From: Microvirga solisilvae
Lineage (GTDB): Bacteria > Pseudomonadota > Alphaproteobacteria > Rhizobiales > Beijerinckiaceae
NCBI RefSeq assembly: GCF_022808595.1
Contig: NZ_JAKUCN010000004.1
Coordinates: 248,001-312,000 of the forward strand
DNA: 64,000 nucleotides
Direction of reading: 5' to 3'
Made by a program: the position numbers and the translations under genes
Notes under the pieces: generated by a model
Database searches by the model: none
What the model saw: the letters and a program-made list of their open reading frames with translations, nothing else
What the model was told of the DNA's origin: nothing
Shown: piece after piece, positions 56,558 through 64,000 of the stretch
Position numbering within the stretch: position 1 is the first letter of the stretch
Layout: each line of letters opens with the position of its first letter

Positions 56558-56597
56558 GGGTCGGCTGGGCGCTGCCGCCTGGGCTCTCAGGGGTTTT
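56551..56597 (+). terminator. Attenuator hairpin of the leuA leader
   Basis: An 8-bp outer stem, CCCCTGAG (56551-56558) with CTCAGGGG (56586-56593), then TTTT. The left arm includes the leader stop codon. The internal 27-base loop can form a further GC-rich stem. T-run is short, so termination is likely moderate. Confidence 0.65.
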
Positions 56598-56675
56598 GAG
56601 CGAAAAACCAAACAACAACCCCGAGCGCATGCCCTATAATCGAGATTGGCGCCGCTCCCGAGAAGGACCGACACG

Positions 56676-58223
56676 ATGACCGCTTCCAAAGACCGCGTAT
56701 TGATCTTCGACACCACCCTGCGCGATGGCGAGCAATGCCCCGGCGCGACCATGACGCTGGAGGAAAAGCTCGAGGTCGCAGGCCTGCTCGATGCCATGGG
56801 CGTCGACATCATCGAGGCGGGCTTCCCCATCGCCTCCAATGGTGACTTCGAAGCGGTGTCGCTGATTGCGCAGCAGGTGAAGAACGCGACCGTCGCAGGC
56901 CTCGCCCGCGCCATCTCGGCGGACATCGCCCGCGCCGGTGAGGCCGTGCGCCATGCCAAGAAGCCTCGCATCCACACCTTCGTCTCCACCTCGCCGATCC
57001 ACCTGCAGCACCAGATGCGCAAGTCGGAAGAGGAGGTGCTGGAGATCATCACCACCACGGTGACGCAGGCGCGCAACCTGATCGAGGACATCGAGTGGTC
57101 GGCCATGGATGCCACGCGCACGCCCATCGATTATCTGTGCCGCTGCGTGGAAGCCGCCATCAAGGCAGGCGCCACTACCATCAACCTGCCGGACACGGTG
57201 GGCTATGCGACGCCCGATGAATACCGCGCCATGTTCCGCGCCGTGCGCGAGCGCGTGCCTAATGCGGACAAGGCGATCTTCTCCGCCCATTGCCACAACG
57301 ATCTGGGTCTCGCCGTCGCGAACTCGCTCGCAGCCTTGGAAGGCGGCGCGCGTCAAATCGAATGCACACTCAACGGCATCGGTGAGCGCGCAGGCAACGC
57401 GGCGTTGGAAGAGATCGTGATGGCGATCAAGACGCGCGGCGACGTGCTGCCCTACGAGACCGGCATCGAAGCAACCATGCTGACACGCGCGTCGAAGCTC
57501 GCTTCCGCCGCCACCTCGTTCCCGGTGCAATACAACAAGGCCATCGTGGGCCGGAACGCCTTCGCGCATGAAAGCGGCATCCACCAGGATGGCATGCTGA
57601 AGAACGCGCAGACCTACGAGATCATGACGCCAGAAAGCGTCGGCGTGTCGAAGACCTCGCTGGTCATGGGCAAGCATTCGGGTAGAGCCGCTTTCCGCAA
57701 CAAGCTGGAAGAGCTGGGCTACAGCCTCTCCGACAACCAGTTCCAGGATGCGTTCGAACGCTTCAAGGATCTCGCCGACCGCAAGAAGCACGTTTATGAC
57801 GAGGACATCGAGGCGCTGGTCGATCAGAACATCGCCACCGCTCATGATCGCATCAAGCTCGTCTCGCTCTCCATCGTCGCCGGTACACGCGGCCCGCAGC
57901 GCGCCACCATGCGCCTGCAGGTGGACGGCGACACGGTGATCGAGGAGCAGGAGGGCAACGGCCCGGTGGACGCCACCTTCAACGCCATCAAGGCGCTGGT
58001 GCCGCACGAGGCCGTGCTGGAGCTTTACCAAGTGCATGCAGTCACAGAAGGTACGGACGCGCAGGCCGAAGTGTCGGTGCGTCTCTCCGCCGACGGCCGC
58101 AGCGTGACCTCCCGCGCCGCCGATCCCGATACGCTCGTTGCCTCTGCGCAAGCCTACCTCGGCGCGCTCAACAAGCTCATGAGTCGAGGCGCGCGTTTGC
58201 ACGCACAGCACGCGGCTGAGTAA
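56676..58223 (+). CDS. leuA: 2-isopropylmalate synthase
   Basis: First committed enzyme of leucine synthesis; condenses acetyl-CoA with 2-oxoisovalerate. 515 residues. Catalytic N-terminal motif DTTLRDGEQCPGATM, metal-binding HCHNDLGLAVANSLAALE and later FAHESGIHQDGMLKN. The C-terminal regulatory domain (after residue 400) mediates leucine feedback. Start ATG 56676 with AGAAGGA eight bases upstream; the opening at 56646 is rejected. The leader at 56462-56597 controls it. Confidence 0.96.
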   Translation: MTASKDRVLIFDTTLRDGEQCPGATMTLEEKLEVAGLLDAMGVDIIEAGFPIASNGDFEAVSLIAQQVKNATVAGLARAISADIARAGEAVRHAKKPRIHTFVSTSPIHLQHQMRKSEEEVLEIITTTVTQARNLIEDIEWSAMDATRTPIDYLCRCVEAAIKAGATTINLPDTVGYATPDEYRAMFRAVRERVPNADKAIFSAHCHNDLGLAVANSLAALEGGARQIECTLNGIGERAGNAALEEIVMAIKTRGDVLPYETGIEATMLTRASKLASAATSFPVQYNKAIVGRNAFAHESGIHQDGMLKNAQTYEIMTPESVGVSKTSLVMGKHSGRAAFRNKLEELGYSLSDNQFQDAFERFKDLADRKKHVYDEDIEALVDQNIATAHDRIKLVSLSIVAGTRGPQRATMRLQVDGDTVIEEQEGNGPVDATFNAIKALVPHEAVLELYQVHAVTEGTDAQAEVSVRLSADGRSVTSRAADPDTLVASAQAYLGALNKLMSRGARLHAQHAAE

Positions 58224-58234
58224 ACGCTCTTCAA

Positions 58235-58912
58235 TTAATTGAGCCTTTGCAGCCCTCGCATGAATTCCTCATGCGAGGGCGTTTTTATGGGTGGAACAGG
58301 TTCAGGCGGTTCAACGCCGATCGACTTCCTGAACCACTCGAAGTGATCAAAGCCGGATTGTTTCAAACAGCGGATATCGAAGTTCTGTGCCTTGCCGCGC
58401 GTAATGCGCGTCACGGCAGTCGCATCAGCGATGGCATTTGGGTCTCGGAAGGGCGAATGCTCAAGAGAATGGGTGCTCAAAAGCTGAAGAACGATGGACA
58501 CGCACCCGTCACTCGCTTCCAAGACGATCCAGTCTTGAAACTGCTGAATCATGGGATCTGTCGTGAATCTCTGAGCTTTTCCCTTGAGTGGCCCAAGCTG
58601 AACGGAAACCGGGTCACCATTCGGGTTAAAGTTGTCTGTCGCTGCTTCTGCTCGAAGAAACTCAAGCAATTTCGGAGCGCTTGAGGCTTCAAAAAACTGA
58701 ACCTGTCCGCAATCAGCACAGAAACTGATTGCGTCTGTCAACGCATCTATCGACCAAGCTGGGTTTCTGCTTTTTGCATTGTACTCAATCGCCTCATCGC
58801 CATCCTGAACGATGATCCATGTGTAATTATTGTAGAGCGTCGAACATGCTGCCGCGACGGGCGTGGAAAATAGAAGAAGTATGAAGAGCGTAACTGAGGT
58901 TAAAAAGCGCAT
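58235..58912 (-). CDS. Secreted protein of unknown function, AT-richer than neighbours
   Basis: 225 residues with a signal peptide (about 1-21, cleavage after AAA). The mature protein has several Cys and no recognised domain. Codon and base use looks AT-richer than the surroundings (AAA, ATT, TTC-rich stretches), a hint of recent acquisition. Its 3' end (encoding HEEFMRGLQRLN) passes through the leuA terminator hairpin, so the two genes share that sequence. ATG 58912 chosen over 58939. Confidence 0.65.
   Translation of the reverse strand: MRFLTSVTLFILLLFSTPVAAACSTLYNNYTWIIVQDGDEAIEYNAKSRNPAWSIDALTDAISFCADCGQVQFFEASSAPKLLEFLRAEAATDNFNPNGDPVSVQLGPLKGKAQRFTTDPMIQQFQDWIVLEASDGCVSIVLQLLSTHSLEHSPFRDPNAIADATAVTRITRGKAQNFDIRCLKQSGFDHFEWFRKSIGVEPPEPVPPIKTPSHEEFMRGLQRLN
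58253..58286 (+). terminator. Rho-independent terminator of leuA
   Basis: Eleven-bp perfect stem (58253-58263 with 58269-58279), five-base loop, then CGTTTTTA. Lies inside the 3' end of the convergent gene. Confidence 0.85.
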
Positions 58913-58986
58913 TGCATTGCTCTTCGAACCGTGATGCATGTCGCCACTTATTATTGAAACTCTATATCAATGTTGAGCTATCGACC

Positions 58987-59463
58987 TCAAACATGCTCCG
59001 GCACCGGAATCGGACTCTGCGGCTTGATTGTCGAGAGCACGAAGCTCGAGCGCACGTCGGCGACGCCGGGGAGGGTGAGCAGGCGGTTCATGGTGAATTC
59101 GCCGAAGCTCTCGATGTCGCGTGCCACCGCATGGACGATGATGTCCACCTCGCCAGCAAGGGCATGGCAGGCGATGACCTCCTCATAGCCTTTCAGCCGG
59201 TCCACGAGCCGCGTGCGCCAGCCGGGCTCCGACTGCTCCAGCTTGATGAAGACGAAGGCTTCCACCTCGAAACCCAGGGCCTTGCGGTTCACGAGCGCCC
59301 GGTAGCCCTCGATGATCCCATCCTCCTCCAAAGCCTTGAGGCGTCGCAGGCAGGGGGAAGCGGCCAAACCGACTTTCTCGGCAAGCGTGGAGTTGGGGAT
59401 GCGCCCATCACCTTGGATGGCCCGCAGGATGCGGCGGTCGGAAGGAGACAGGTGACGCTTCAT
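58987..59463 (-). CDS. Lrp/AsnC family transcriptional regulator
   Basis: 158 residues: an N-terminal winged helix-turn-helix (SPSDRRILRAIQGDGR, then LAEKVGLAASPCLRRLKALE) and a C-terminal RAM domain that binds amino acids. It diverges from phhA, 129 bases away, and probably activates it in response to phenylalanine or tyrosine, as is known for PhhR-like and Lrp-like pairs. Regulation inferred from position. Confidence 0.9.
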   Translation of the reverse strand: MKRHLSPSDRRILRAIQGDGRIPNSTLAEKVGLAASPCLRRLKALEEDGIIEGYRALVNRKALGFEVEAFVFIKLEQSEPGWRTRLVDRLKGYEEVIACHALAGEVDIIVHAVARDIESFGEFTMNRLLTLPGVADVRSSFVLSTIKPQSPIPVPEHV

Positions 59464-59466
59464 GAC

Positions 59467-59493
59467 TGACCTCGAATAGGGGCCTTGAGGTCA
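59467..59493. promoter_or_regulatory. Inverted repeat between lrp and phhA
   Basis: TGACCTC (59467-59473) and GAGGTCA (59487-59493), separated by 13 bases: a dyad of the size bound by Lrp/AsnC dimers. It sits just upstream of the regulator start, where autoregulation and phhA control would both act. Confidence 0.4.
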
Positions 59494-59592
59494 TTTTATG
59501 ACTGCTAAAGCATTTATCCAGATCACATCCGGCGGAAAATGACCGGATGAGAGTGCTATCCTAACGTCATAACAATGGACGGAGGAAACGCC

Positions 59593-60450
59593 ATGAATAC
59601 CGCCACCGGCAGCGACGATCCGCGCGATTACATGCGCGACCAAGGCTTCGAGAACTATACAGAGACCGACCACGAGACCTGGAGGACGCTTGCCAAGCGC
59701 CAGCGGGAAATCCTGAAAGGTCGCATCGCCGACCAATTCCTGGAAGGGCTCGACCGGCTTGGCATCGGTGAGGAGGGGATCCCCGATTTCCGGGTCATGA
59801 ACCAGCGCCTCAAGGCAGCGACGGGCTGGGAGGTGGTGGCAGTGCCGGGCCTCATCCCTGACCTCGCCTTCTTCCGCATGCTGGCGAACCGCCAGTTCCC
59901 AGCGGGGTTCTGGATCCGCAAGCCGGAACAGCTCGATTATATCGAGGAGCCGGACATCTTCCACGACGTGTTCGGCCACGTGCCGCTGATCATGCAGCCG
60001 ATCTATGCGGATTATCTCGAATCTTACGGCAAGGCCGGCCTTGTTGCGGCCGAGCACGGGGCGCTGAAGTACCTGGCGCGGCTCTACTGGTACACGGTGG
60101 AGTTCGGCCTCGCCCAGACCCCTGAGGGCATGCGGATCGTGGGCGCGGGCATCGCGTCCTCGCCCGGCGAGACGATCTTCGCCCTGGAAAGCCCGTCGCC
60201 CAACCGGGTCGCCTTCGATCTCGGCCGGGTGATGCGCACCCTCTACCGGATCGACGATTACCAGGAGACCTATTTCGTGCTCGACGGCGTCGAAGCCTGG
60301 CCGGGCCTGGATATCGACCGGCTGATACCCTTGTGGAAAGAGCTGGCCGAGAAGGAGGAGATCGAGCCCGGCCAGATCCAGCCGGAGGACCGGGTTTTGA
60401 CACAAGGTGACGGTACTTATCACCGGGCCAAATCGAAATCCGCCGCTTAA
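59593..60450 (+). CDS. phhA: Phenylalanine 4-hydroxylase
   Basis: Tetrahydrobiopterin- and iron-dependent hydroxylation of phenylalanine to tyrosine, the first step of phenylalanine catabolism. 285 residues. Iron ligands are the two His of DIFHDVFGHVP and the Glu of YWYTVEFGL. ATG 59593 follows GGAGGAAAC by a suitable distance; an opening at 59575 adds six residues. Divergent from an Lrp-type regulator. No phhB or further catabolic genes are in the window. Confidence 0.95.
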   Translation: MNTATGSDDPRDYMRDQGFENYTETDHETWRTLAKRQREILKGRIADQFLEGLDRLGIGEEGIPDFRVMNQRLKAATGWEVVAVPGLIPDLAFFRMLANRQFPAGFWIRKPEQLDYIEEPDIFHDVFGHVPLIMQPIYADYLESYGKAGLVAAEHGALKYLARLYWYTVEFGLAQTPEGMRIVGAGIASSPGETIFALESPSPNRVAFDLGRVMRTLYRIDDYQETYFVLDGVEAWPGLDIDRLIPLWKELAEKEEIEPGQIQPEDRVLTQGDGTYHRAKSKSAA

Positions 60451-60481
60451 GGAAAAAACCTCTCCGAATGGGCTAGACAGG

Positions 60482-60513
60482 GGCCGTGCGGTTTGTTACA
60501 CGCACGGCCTCTT
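60482..60513 (+). terminator. Hairpin after phhA
   Basis: Nine-bp stem (GGCCGTGCG with CGCACGGCC), ten-base loop, then TCTTC. Lies 31 bases after phhA and before the tRNA gene. Weak tail, so a partial terminator. Confidence 0.5.
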
Positions 60514-60549
60514 CAGCGAACAACGCGTCGCTGAATTCGCTTCGGCGAC

Positions 60550-60625
<76 letters not shown>

Positions 60626-60650
60626 ATCTTTCCAAGATTTCGGAAGTTTG

Positions 60651-60684
60651 AACCTTATTCGACACCAGGCGGATAAGGTTTTTT
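60651..60684 (+). terminator. Terminator of tRNA-Lys
   Basis: AACCTTAT (60651-60658) pairs with ATAAGGTT (60673-60680), followed by TTTTC. Lies 25 bases after the tRNA. The rest of the gap to 60825 shows nothing else. Confidence 0.75.
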
Positions 60685-60825
60685 CTATTCAAGCTCTCCT
60701 GCAGCGTAAGCTCGCTTTGCAAGAAGGCTCTGCCATCATTGTGTGGTCCGCTTTATCAAAGTCTTATGGACGGACCACGCGAGCCGATGATTTTTCGGCC
60801 ATGCGGAGTGGGCTTCTCAGTCACC

Positions 60826-61182
60826 TCAAAGGGATGGACGTTGAGTGGGGAGGCCGACAGCCTCATTCAAGCGGCACTTCACTGTTTCCATCTCGACTTT
60901 GTAGCGCGCGTGGATTTTCCCGATGGCTTTCTCACCGGGTTTAACATTCAACACAGCTCCAGTAACGGTTTCGAGCGGCTCGCCGCCGTTGTCGAAAAAT
61001 GTGCAGGCGACATAAACCGCCTCCGCGGCTCTGTTCGAATTATTCAGCACGCTGAAATGGACATAGGCCCATTTAGGGTCGCGCAAGAGATTCTCGGCCT
61101 TTACGATCAGGAGAGGCTCCTGCGCGGCTGCATGGATGATGCTGAGCGCCATAAAGCTGGCCGCTATACCAAGTTTTATCAT
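60826..61182 (-). CDS. Secreted protein of unknown function
   Basis: 118 residues: signal peptide (about 1-20, ending HAAAQ), then a beta-rich domain with WAYVHFSVLNNSNRAAEAVY and VTGAVLNVKPGEKAIGKIHARY, reminiscent of small periplasmic FxLYD or DUF-type beta-sandwich proteins. GAGGAG lies eleven bases upstream of the ATG. No close neighbours in the same direction. Confidence 0.7.
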   Translation of the reverse strand: MIKLGIAASFMALSIIHAAAQEPLLIVKAENLLRDPKWAYVHFSVLNNSNRAAEAVYVACTFFDNGGEPLETVTGAVLNVKPGEKAIGKIHARYKVEMETVKCRLNEAVGLPTQRPSL

Positions 61183-61294
61183 GGGAAGAATTTACTCCTC
61201 ATGACAACTGCACTTAGGGCGATTGGATAAAATAACAATCGTATGTCGAGCCGTCGCTGGAACAGACGCGAGCAAGGCAGTCACGAGCGCCTTG

Positions 61295-62188
61295 TTAAAG
61301 GCGTGACGGCGCTCCGCCTGTTGACTGTACGGAGAGGGCGCCCGCTTCTATTCCGGCTTTCAGACTTGCCTGCAGATCGCGGGTGCTCAACCAGGAATGC
61401 AGGAAGCCTGCATTGAAGGCATCGCCGGCGCCAGTCGTATCCACCACGTTAACGGGCAGGGCATCGACCGCGATGCGGGCCGCTTTATTGGAGGCGGTTG
61501 CGCCGCGTTCGCCGCGCTTCAGCACGACGAGCGGGAAGTGCTCTTCCAGACTTTTCAAAATGGCCTCGTCCGAATGCTCGCCGGTGAGGGCCTGTCCTTC
61601 CTCGACATTCGGCAGGAAGATATCGACGCCTGCGCACATTGTGAAGAAGGCGGCATCGCGGCGGATCAACTGATCATCCCAGCTCGGGTCGAGCGACACC
61701 GTCAGGCCATGGCCATGCGCCATGGCGATCACATCTGGGTTGTCGTGAAGGGTGGCGAATTCAGCGATGTGCAGATGGGCGACGCTGTTATCCGAGAGAG
61801 CCTTTTCCAGCGTGGATGGCCGTGAGCCGCCTGCGCGGCGGGACACGAAGGCGCGCTCGTTATCCTTGATCAAAGCAACGGTCGGCTGCGGGCCAGCATC
61901 GTTTGAGCGTTCGACGAAGGACAAGTCGATGCCGCTGGCCTCGAGTTCAGGATCGAGACCGCGCGACAGGGGATCCGTGCCAAGACGCGTGAGCAGCGCC
62001 GCAGAACGGCCGAGGGACGCAAGATGCGCTGCGGTGATATAAGCGCCGCCACCGGCTGCGATCGTCACGCCTTCTGCAAAGCGCTCCCGTCCGAGCACCG
62101 GCATGTCCTTTAGGCCCGTGAAGATGATGTCGCAATAGGTTCGCCCAAGGCACACGACCTTGCGGCGTTCGGAAGGCTTTCCGCTCAT
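61295..62188 (-). CDS. PfkB family carbohydrate kinase
   Basis: 297 residues of the ribokinase fold: N-terminal sugar-binding GGGAYITAAHLASLG and C-terminal ATP-binding motif DTTGAGDAFNAGF, whose Asp is catalytic. Substrate unknown. It is the third gene of a minus-strand operon after an ABC ATPase (start overlaps the ATPase stop by four bases) and a lyase, so it probably phosphorylates the imported compound or an intermediate. Confidence 0.88.
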   Translation of the reverse strand: MSGKPSERRKVVCLGRTYCDIIFTGLKDMPVLGRERFAEGVTIAAGGGAYITAAHLASLGRSAALLTRLGTDPLSRGLDPELEASGIDLSFVERSNDAGPQPTVALIKDNERAFVSRRAGGSRPSTLEKALSDNSVAHLHIAEFATLHDNPDVIAMAHGHGLTVSLDPSWDDQLIRRDAAFFTMCAGVDIFLPNVEEGQALTGEHSDEAILKSLEEHFPLVVLKRGERGATASNKAARIAVDALPVNVVDTTGAGDAFNAGFLHSWLSTRDLQASLKAGIEAGALSVQSTGGAPSRL

Positions 62189-63258
62189 TGGGCCGCCAAT
62201 GCCTTCTCTGTCGCCTTGTCGAAGAAATAGAGTCTCTCGGCAGGAGCATGGAAGGTCAGGTGCTCGCCGATGCGCGGGATCTCGCGTCCGGGCGCGGAGC
62301 CGATGATGGTCTGGCCGCCGCTCTCGATATGAACGAGCGTCTCAGAGCCCAAGGTCTCCACGACGGCGACCGTGCCGGAGACGGTCAGGCCCTGCGCACC
62401 GTTGCTTGTCGGAATGAGATCCTGCGGGCGCGCGCCGACGAGAATGTCGGACGTGGTGGCCGTTGCATGCGGCACCCGAACCGAGCCGCCCACCGACAGA
62501 TCCGCTCCGCCATCGCGCAAGGAGGCGGGGATCAGGTTCATGGTCGGGCTGCCGATGAAGCGCGCGGTGAAGATGTCGACCGGCTTCTCGTAGAGCTCCA
62601 GCGGCGTTCCCACTTGCAGGATGCGCCCGTCGCGCATCACCACGATCCTGTCGGCCATGGTCATGGCTTCCACCTGGTCATGCGTGACGAAAACCGACGT
62701 GGTGCCCAGGCGGTGATGAAGCCGCTTGATCTCGATGCGCATCTGCGTGCGCAGCTGCGCATCGAGATTGGAGAGGGGTTCGTCGAACAGGAACGCAGCG
62801 GGATCGCGCACCATGGCGCGCCCGATGGCGACGCGCTGACGCTGCCCGCCGGAAAGGGCGGAAGGACGACGCTCCAGGTAAGGCGTCAGGCCAAGCGTTC
62901 CGGCAACCTGTTCGACGCGCTGGCGCTTCTCAGCTTTCGAGAGCTTGGAGCGATAGAGACCAAACGCGATGTTCTCGGCAACGCTCATGTGCGGATAGAT
63001 GGCGTAGTTCTGGAACACCATGGCGATGTTCCTGTCCTTGGGCTGCAGATCGTTGACGACGCGGCCGTCGATCCGGATCTCGCCGCCGCTGATCTCTTCG
63101 AGCCCCGCGATCATGCGCAAAGTCGTGGATTTGCCGCAGCCGGAAGGGCCGACGAGCACGACGAATTCGCCGTCCCGAATCGACAGGTCGATCCCGTGAA
63201 CCACAGTCGTCTGCCCATAGCGTTTGACGAGGCGATCAAGTTCGATGGTTGCCATCAT
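62185..63258 (-). CDS. ABC transporter ATP-binding protein (CUT1, UgpC/MalK type)
   Basis: 357 residues: Walker A GPSGCGKSTTL, Q-loop, signature LSGGQRQRV, Walker B AFLFDEPLSNLDAQL, and the C-terminal OB/TOBE regulatory domain found in sugar and glycerol-phosphate importers. Stop overlaps the PfkB start, and its ATG overlaps the stop of the lyase gene (TGATGATG). The permeases and binding protein must lie beyond the window, on the right. Confidence 0.93.
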   Translation of the reverse strand: MMATIELDRLVKRYGQTTVVHGIDLSIRDGEFVVLVGPSGCGKSTTLRMIAGLEEISGGEIRIDGRVVNDLQPKDRNIAMVFQNYAIYPHMSVAENIAFGLYRSKLSKAEKRQRVEQVAGTLGLTPYLERRPSALSGGQRQRVAIGRAMVRDPAAFLFDEPLSNLDAQLRTQMRIEIKRLHHRLGTTSVFVTHDQVEAMTMADRIVVMRDGRILQVGTPLELYEKPVDIFTARFIGSPTMNLIPASLRDGGADLSVGGSVRVPHATATTSDILVGARPQDLIPTSNGAQGLTVSGTVAVVETLGSETLVHIESGGQTIIGSAPGREIPRIGEHLTFHAPAERLYFFDKATEKALAAQ

Positions 63259-64000
63259 CAGGCTCCGAGAAGTGCGGTGAAACGGGTTTGAAGATCCTGA
63301 GCGGAGGTTCGCGCGCGCTGCGCATTCTCGCTCATGCGGGCGCGGATGCCCGAAATCTCCTGCTTGTATCCGGCAATCGCCTGCGCCAGCGCTCTGGGGG
63401 CGGGGCCGCCGAAGCGGTCGCGCACGGCGACGAAGTTTTCCGGCGAGACGATCTCGGCGAACTGCGCCTTGTCGATGGAGGTCCGGCGCTTCGTGCAGCG
63501 CTCGAAGGATTCATGGAACGCGTCATAGCCGTCTTCCGCGATGTCGCCTTCGATGGCGACAACGGCGCGGGCGACCTCGGCTGCGATTTCATGCGCTTCG
63601 CGGAACGACAGGCCCTCCCGGCGCACCAGGCTGTCCGCGAGCTCCGTCACTGTGATGCAGCTGCGGCGGATGTTCTGGCGAACCCGGTCAGGATTGATGC
63701 GAAGCGCCGGCACGAGCGCGGTAAGCAGATCGAGAACGCGGCCGCCGCTCTCGAACGCGCCATAGCCGAAGCCCTGGCTCTCGCCTTCGCTGTCGTTCAT
63801 GTCAGTGAACGGCGTGTTGTGCATGATGGTGAGCATGGCCTGCGCGCGGCCGACGGTCTGGGACGCCAGATGGCGCATATGCTCGATGGGAACGGGATTG
63901 CGCTTCTGCGGCATGATCGAGCTGATCTGCACGAAGGCGTTGGGCACATAGACCTGGCCGACCTCGAAGCTCGTCCAGAATTGCAGATCCTGAATGAAGC
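63258..64000 (-). CDS. Argininosuccinate lyase-like protein (partial, N-terminus outside window)
   Basis: Fumarase/aspartase superfamily. The visible 247 residues contain the catalytic signature SSIMPQKRNPVPIEHMR, which is ArgH-like, but the following text (NDSEGESQGFGYGAFESGG) and the context are not those of arginine synthesis. The reading frame continues past base 64000. It precedes the ABC ATPase with overlapping start and stop, so it belongs to a sugar-type transport and catabolism operon. Likely a paralogue with a different substrate. Confidence 0.8.
   Translation of the reverse strand, partial: FIQDLQFWTSFEVGQVYVPNAFVQISSIMPQKRNPVPIEHMRHLASQTVGRAQAMLTIMHNTPFTDMNDSEGESQGFGYGAFESGGRVLDLLTALVPALRINPDRVRQNIRRSCITVTELADSLVRREGLSFREAHEIAAEVARAVVAIEGDIAEDGYDAFHESFERCTKRRTSIDKAQFAEIVSPENFVAVRDRFGGPAPRALAQAIAGYKQEISGIRARMSENAQRARTSAQDLQTRFTALLGA

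Noticed and set aside
60739..61230. Plus-strand frame opposite the secreted protein at 60826-61182
   Set aside because: No signal peptide or domain and it starts in the terminator region of the tRNA; the minus-strand gene has a signal peptide and a ribosome site.

Overview
The window is about 64 kb of GC-rich bacterial chromosome from an alphaproteobacterium of the order Hyphomicrobiales (Rhizobiales); a Methylobacteriaceae/Microvirga-like organism is my best guess. Direct support for the class comes from a circularly permuted two-piece tmRNA gene next to sspB, a long FtsZ with a Pro/Gln-rich tail, a CtrA-type TTAA-N7-TTAA site, GGAAC-N16-GGTT general-stress-type promoter sequence, and DUF4169 and DUF2065 genes. 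The genus is inference. Almost everything is core chromosome; I see no prophage, transposase, CRISPR array or rRNA operon.

Layout. 1-10.6 kb: end of the division and cell-wall cluster (murB end, ddl, ftsQ, ftsA, ftsZ), then lpxC, bamD, recN and an MFS exporter. 10.6-18.2 kb: ligA, azlC-azlD, a long aminopeptidase P, two tiny proteins, prmA, an SDR. 18.2-26.8 kb: cfa, manganese catalase with a stress-type promoter, UvrD helicase, a secreted small protein, a membrane acyltransferase, a thioesterase, an FAD-linked oxidase. 26.9-34.3 kb: a giant AsmA-family protein, an RHH protein, DUF4169, fumC, a cytochrome P450 and a non-coding repeat-rich gap. 34.3-41.2 kb: sspB and ssrA (tmRNA) on the minus strand, then thyA, DUF2293, folA, hflK, hflC, DUF2065 and a DegP protease. 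41.2-45.2 kb: an RTX/cadherin-like secreted protein, serB, miaA, an RMD1-family membrane protein. 45.2-52.1 kb: the branched-chain amino acid genes ilvB, ilvN and ilvC, preceded by a leader-peptide attenuator and interrupted by a DUF559 gene bracketed by inverted short repeats and by a glutathione transferase. 52.1-56.2 kb: membrane protein with a long hairpin at its start codon, a 51-residue hydrophilic protein, DedA, pyridoxal kinase, PhzF, NUDIX, a lipoprotein. 56.3-60.6 kb: leuA with a leucine-rich leader peptide, an AT-richer secreted protein, a divergent Lrp/phenylalanine hydroxylase pair, tRNA-Lys. 60.8-64 kb: a secreted protein and the end of a minus-strand catabolic-looking operon (ArgH-like lyase, ABC ATPase, PfkB kinase) entering from beyond the window.

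Functional themes. Two branched-chain amino acid loci (ilvB and leuA) each carry a short leader ORF with the matching regulatory codons followed by a terminator hairpin, so both look controlled by ribosome-mediated attenuation. tmRNA and the SspB adaptor sit side by side, linking the tagging of stalled proteins with delivery to ClpXP; HflK/HflC and DegP nearby add envelope quality control. thyA and folA are paired for thymidylate/folate metabolism.

The most unusual items are the three leader/tmRNA non-coding elements, the hairpin covering the start codon at 52,461-52,517, the repeat-bracketed DUF559 gene inside the ilv locus, and the lyase/ABC/kinase operon. I found no clearly new defence or mobile system.
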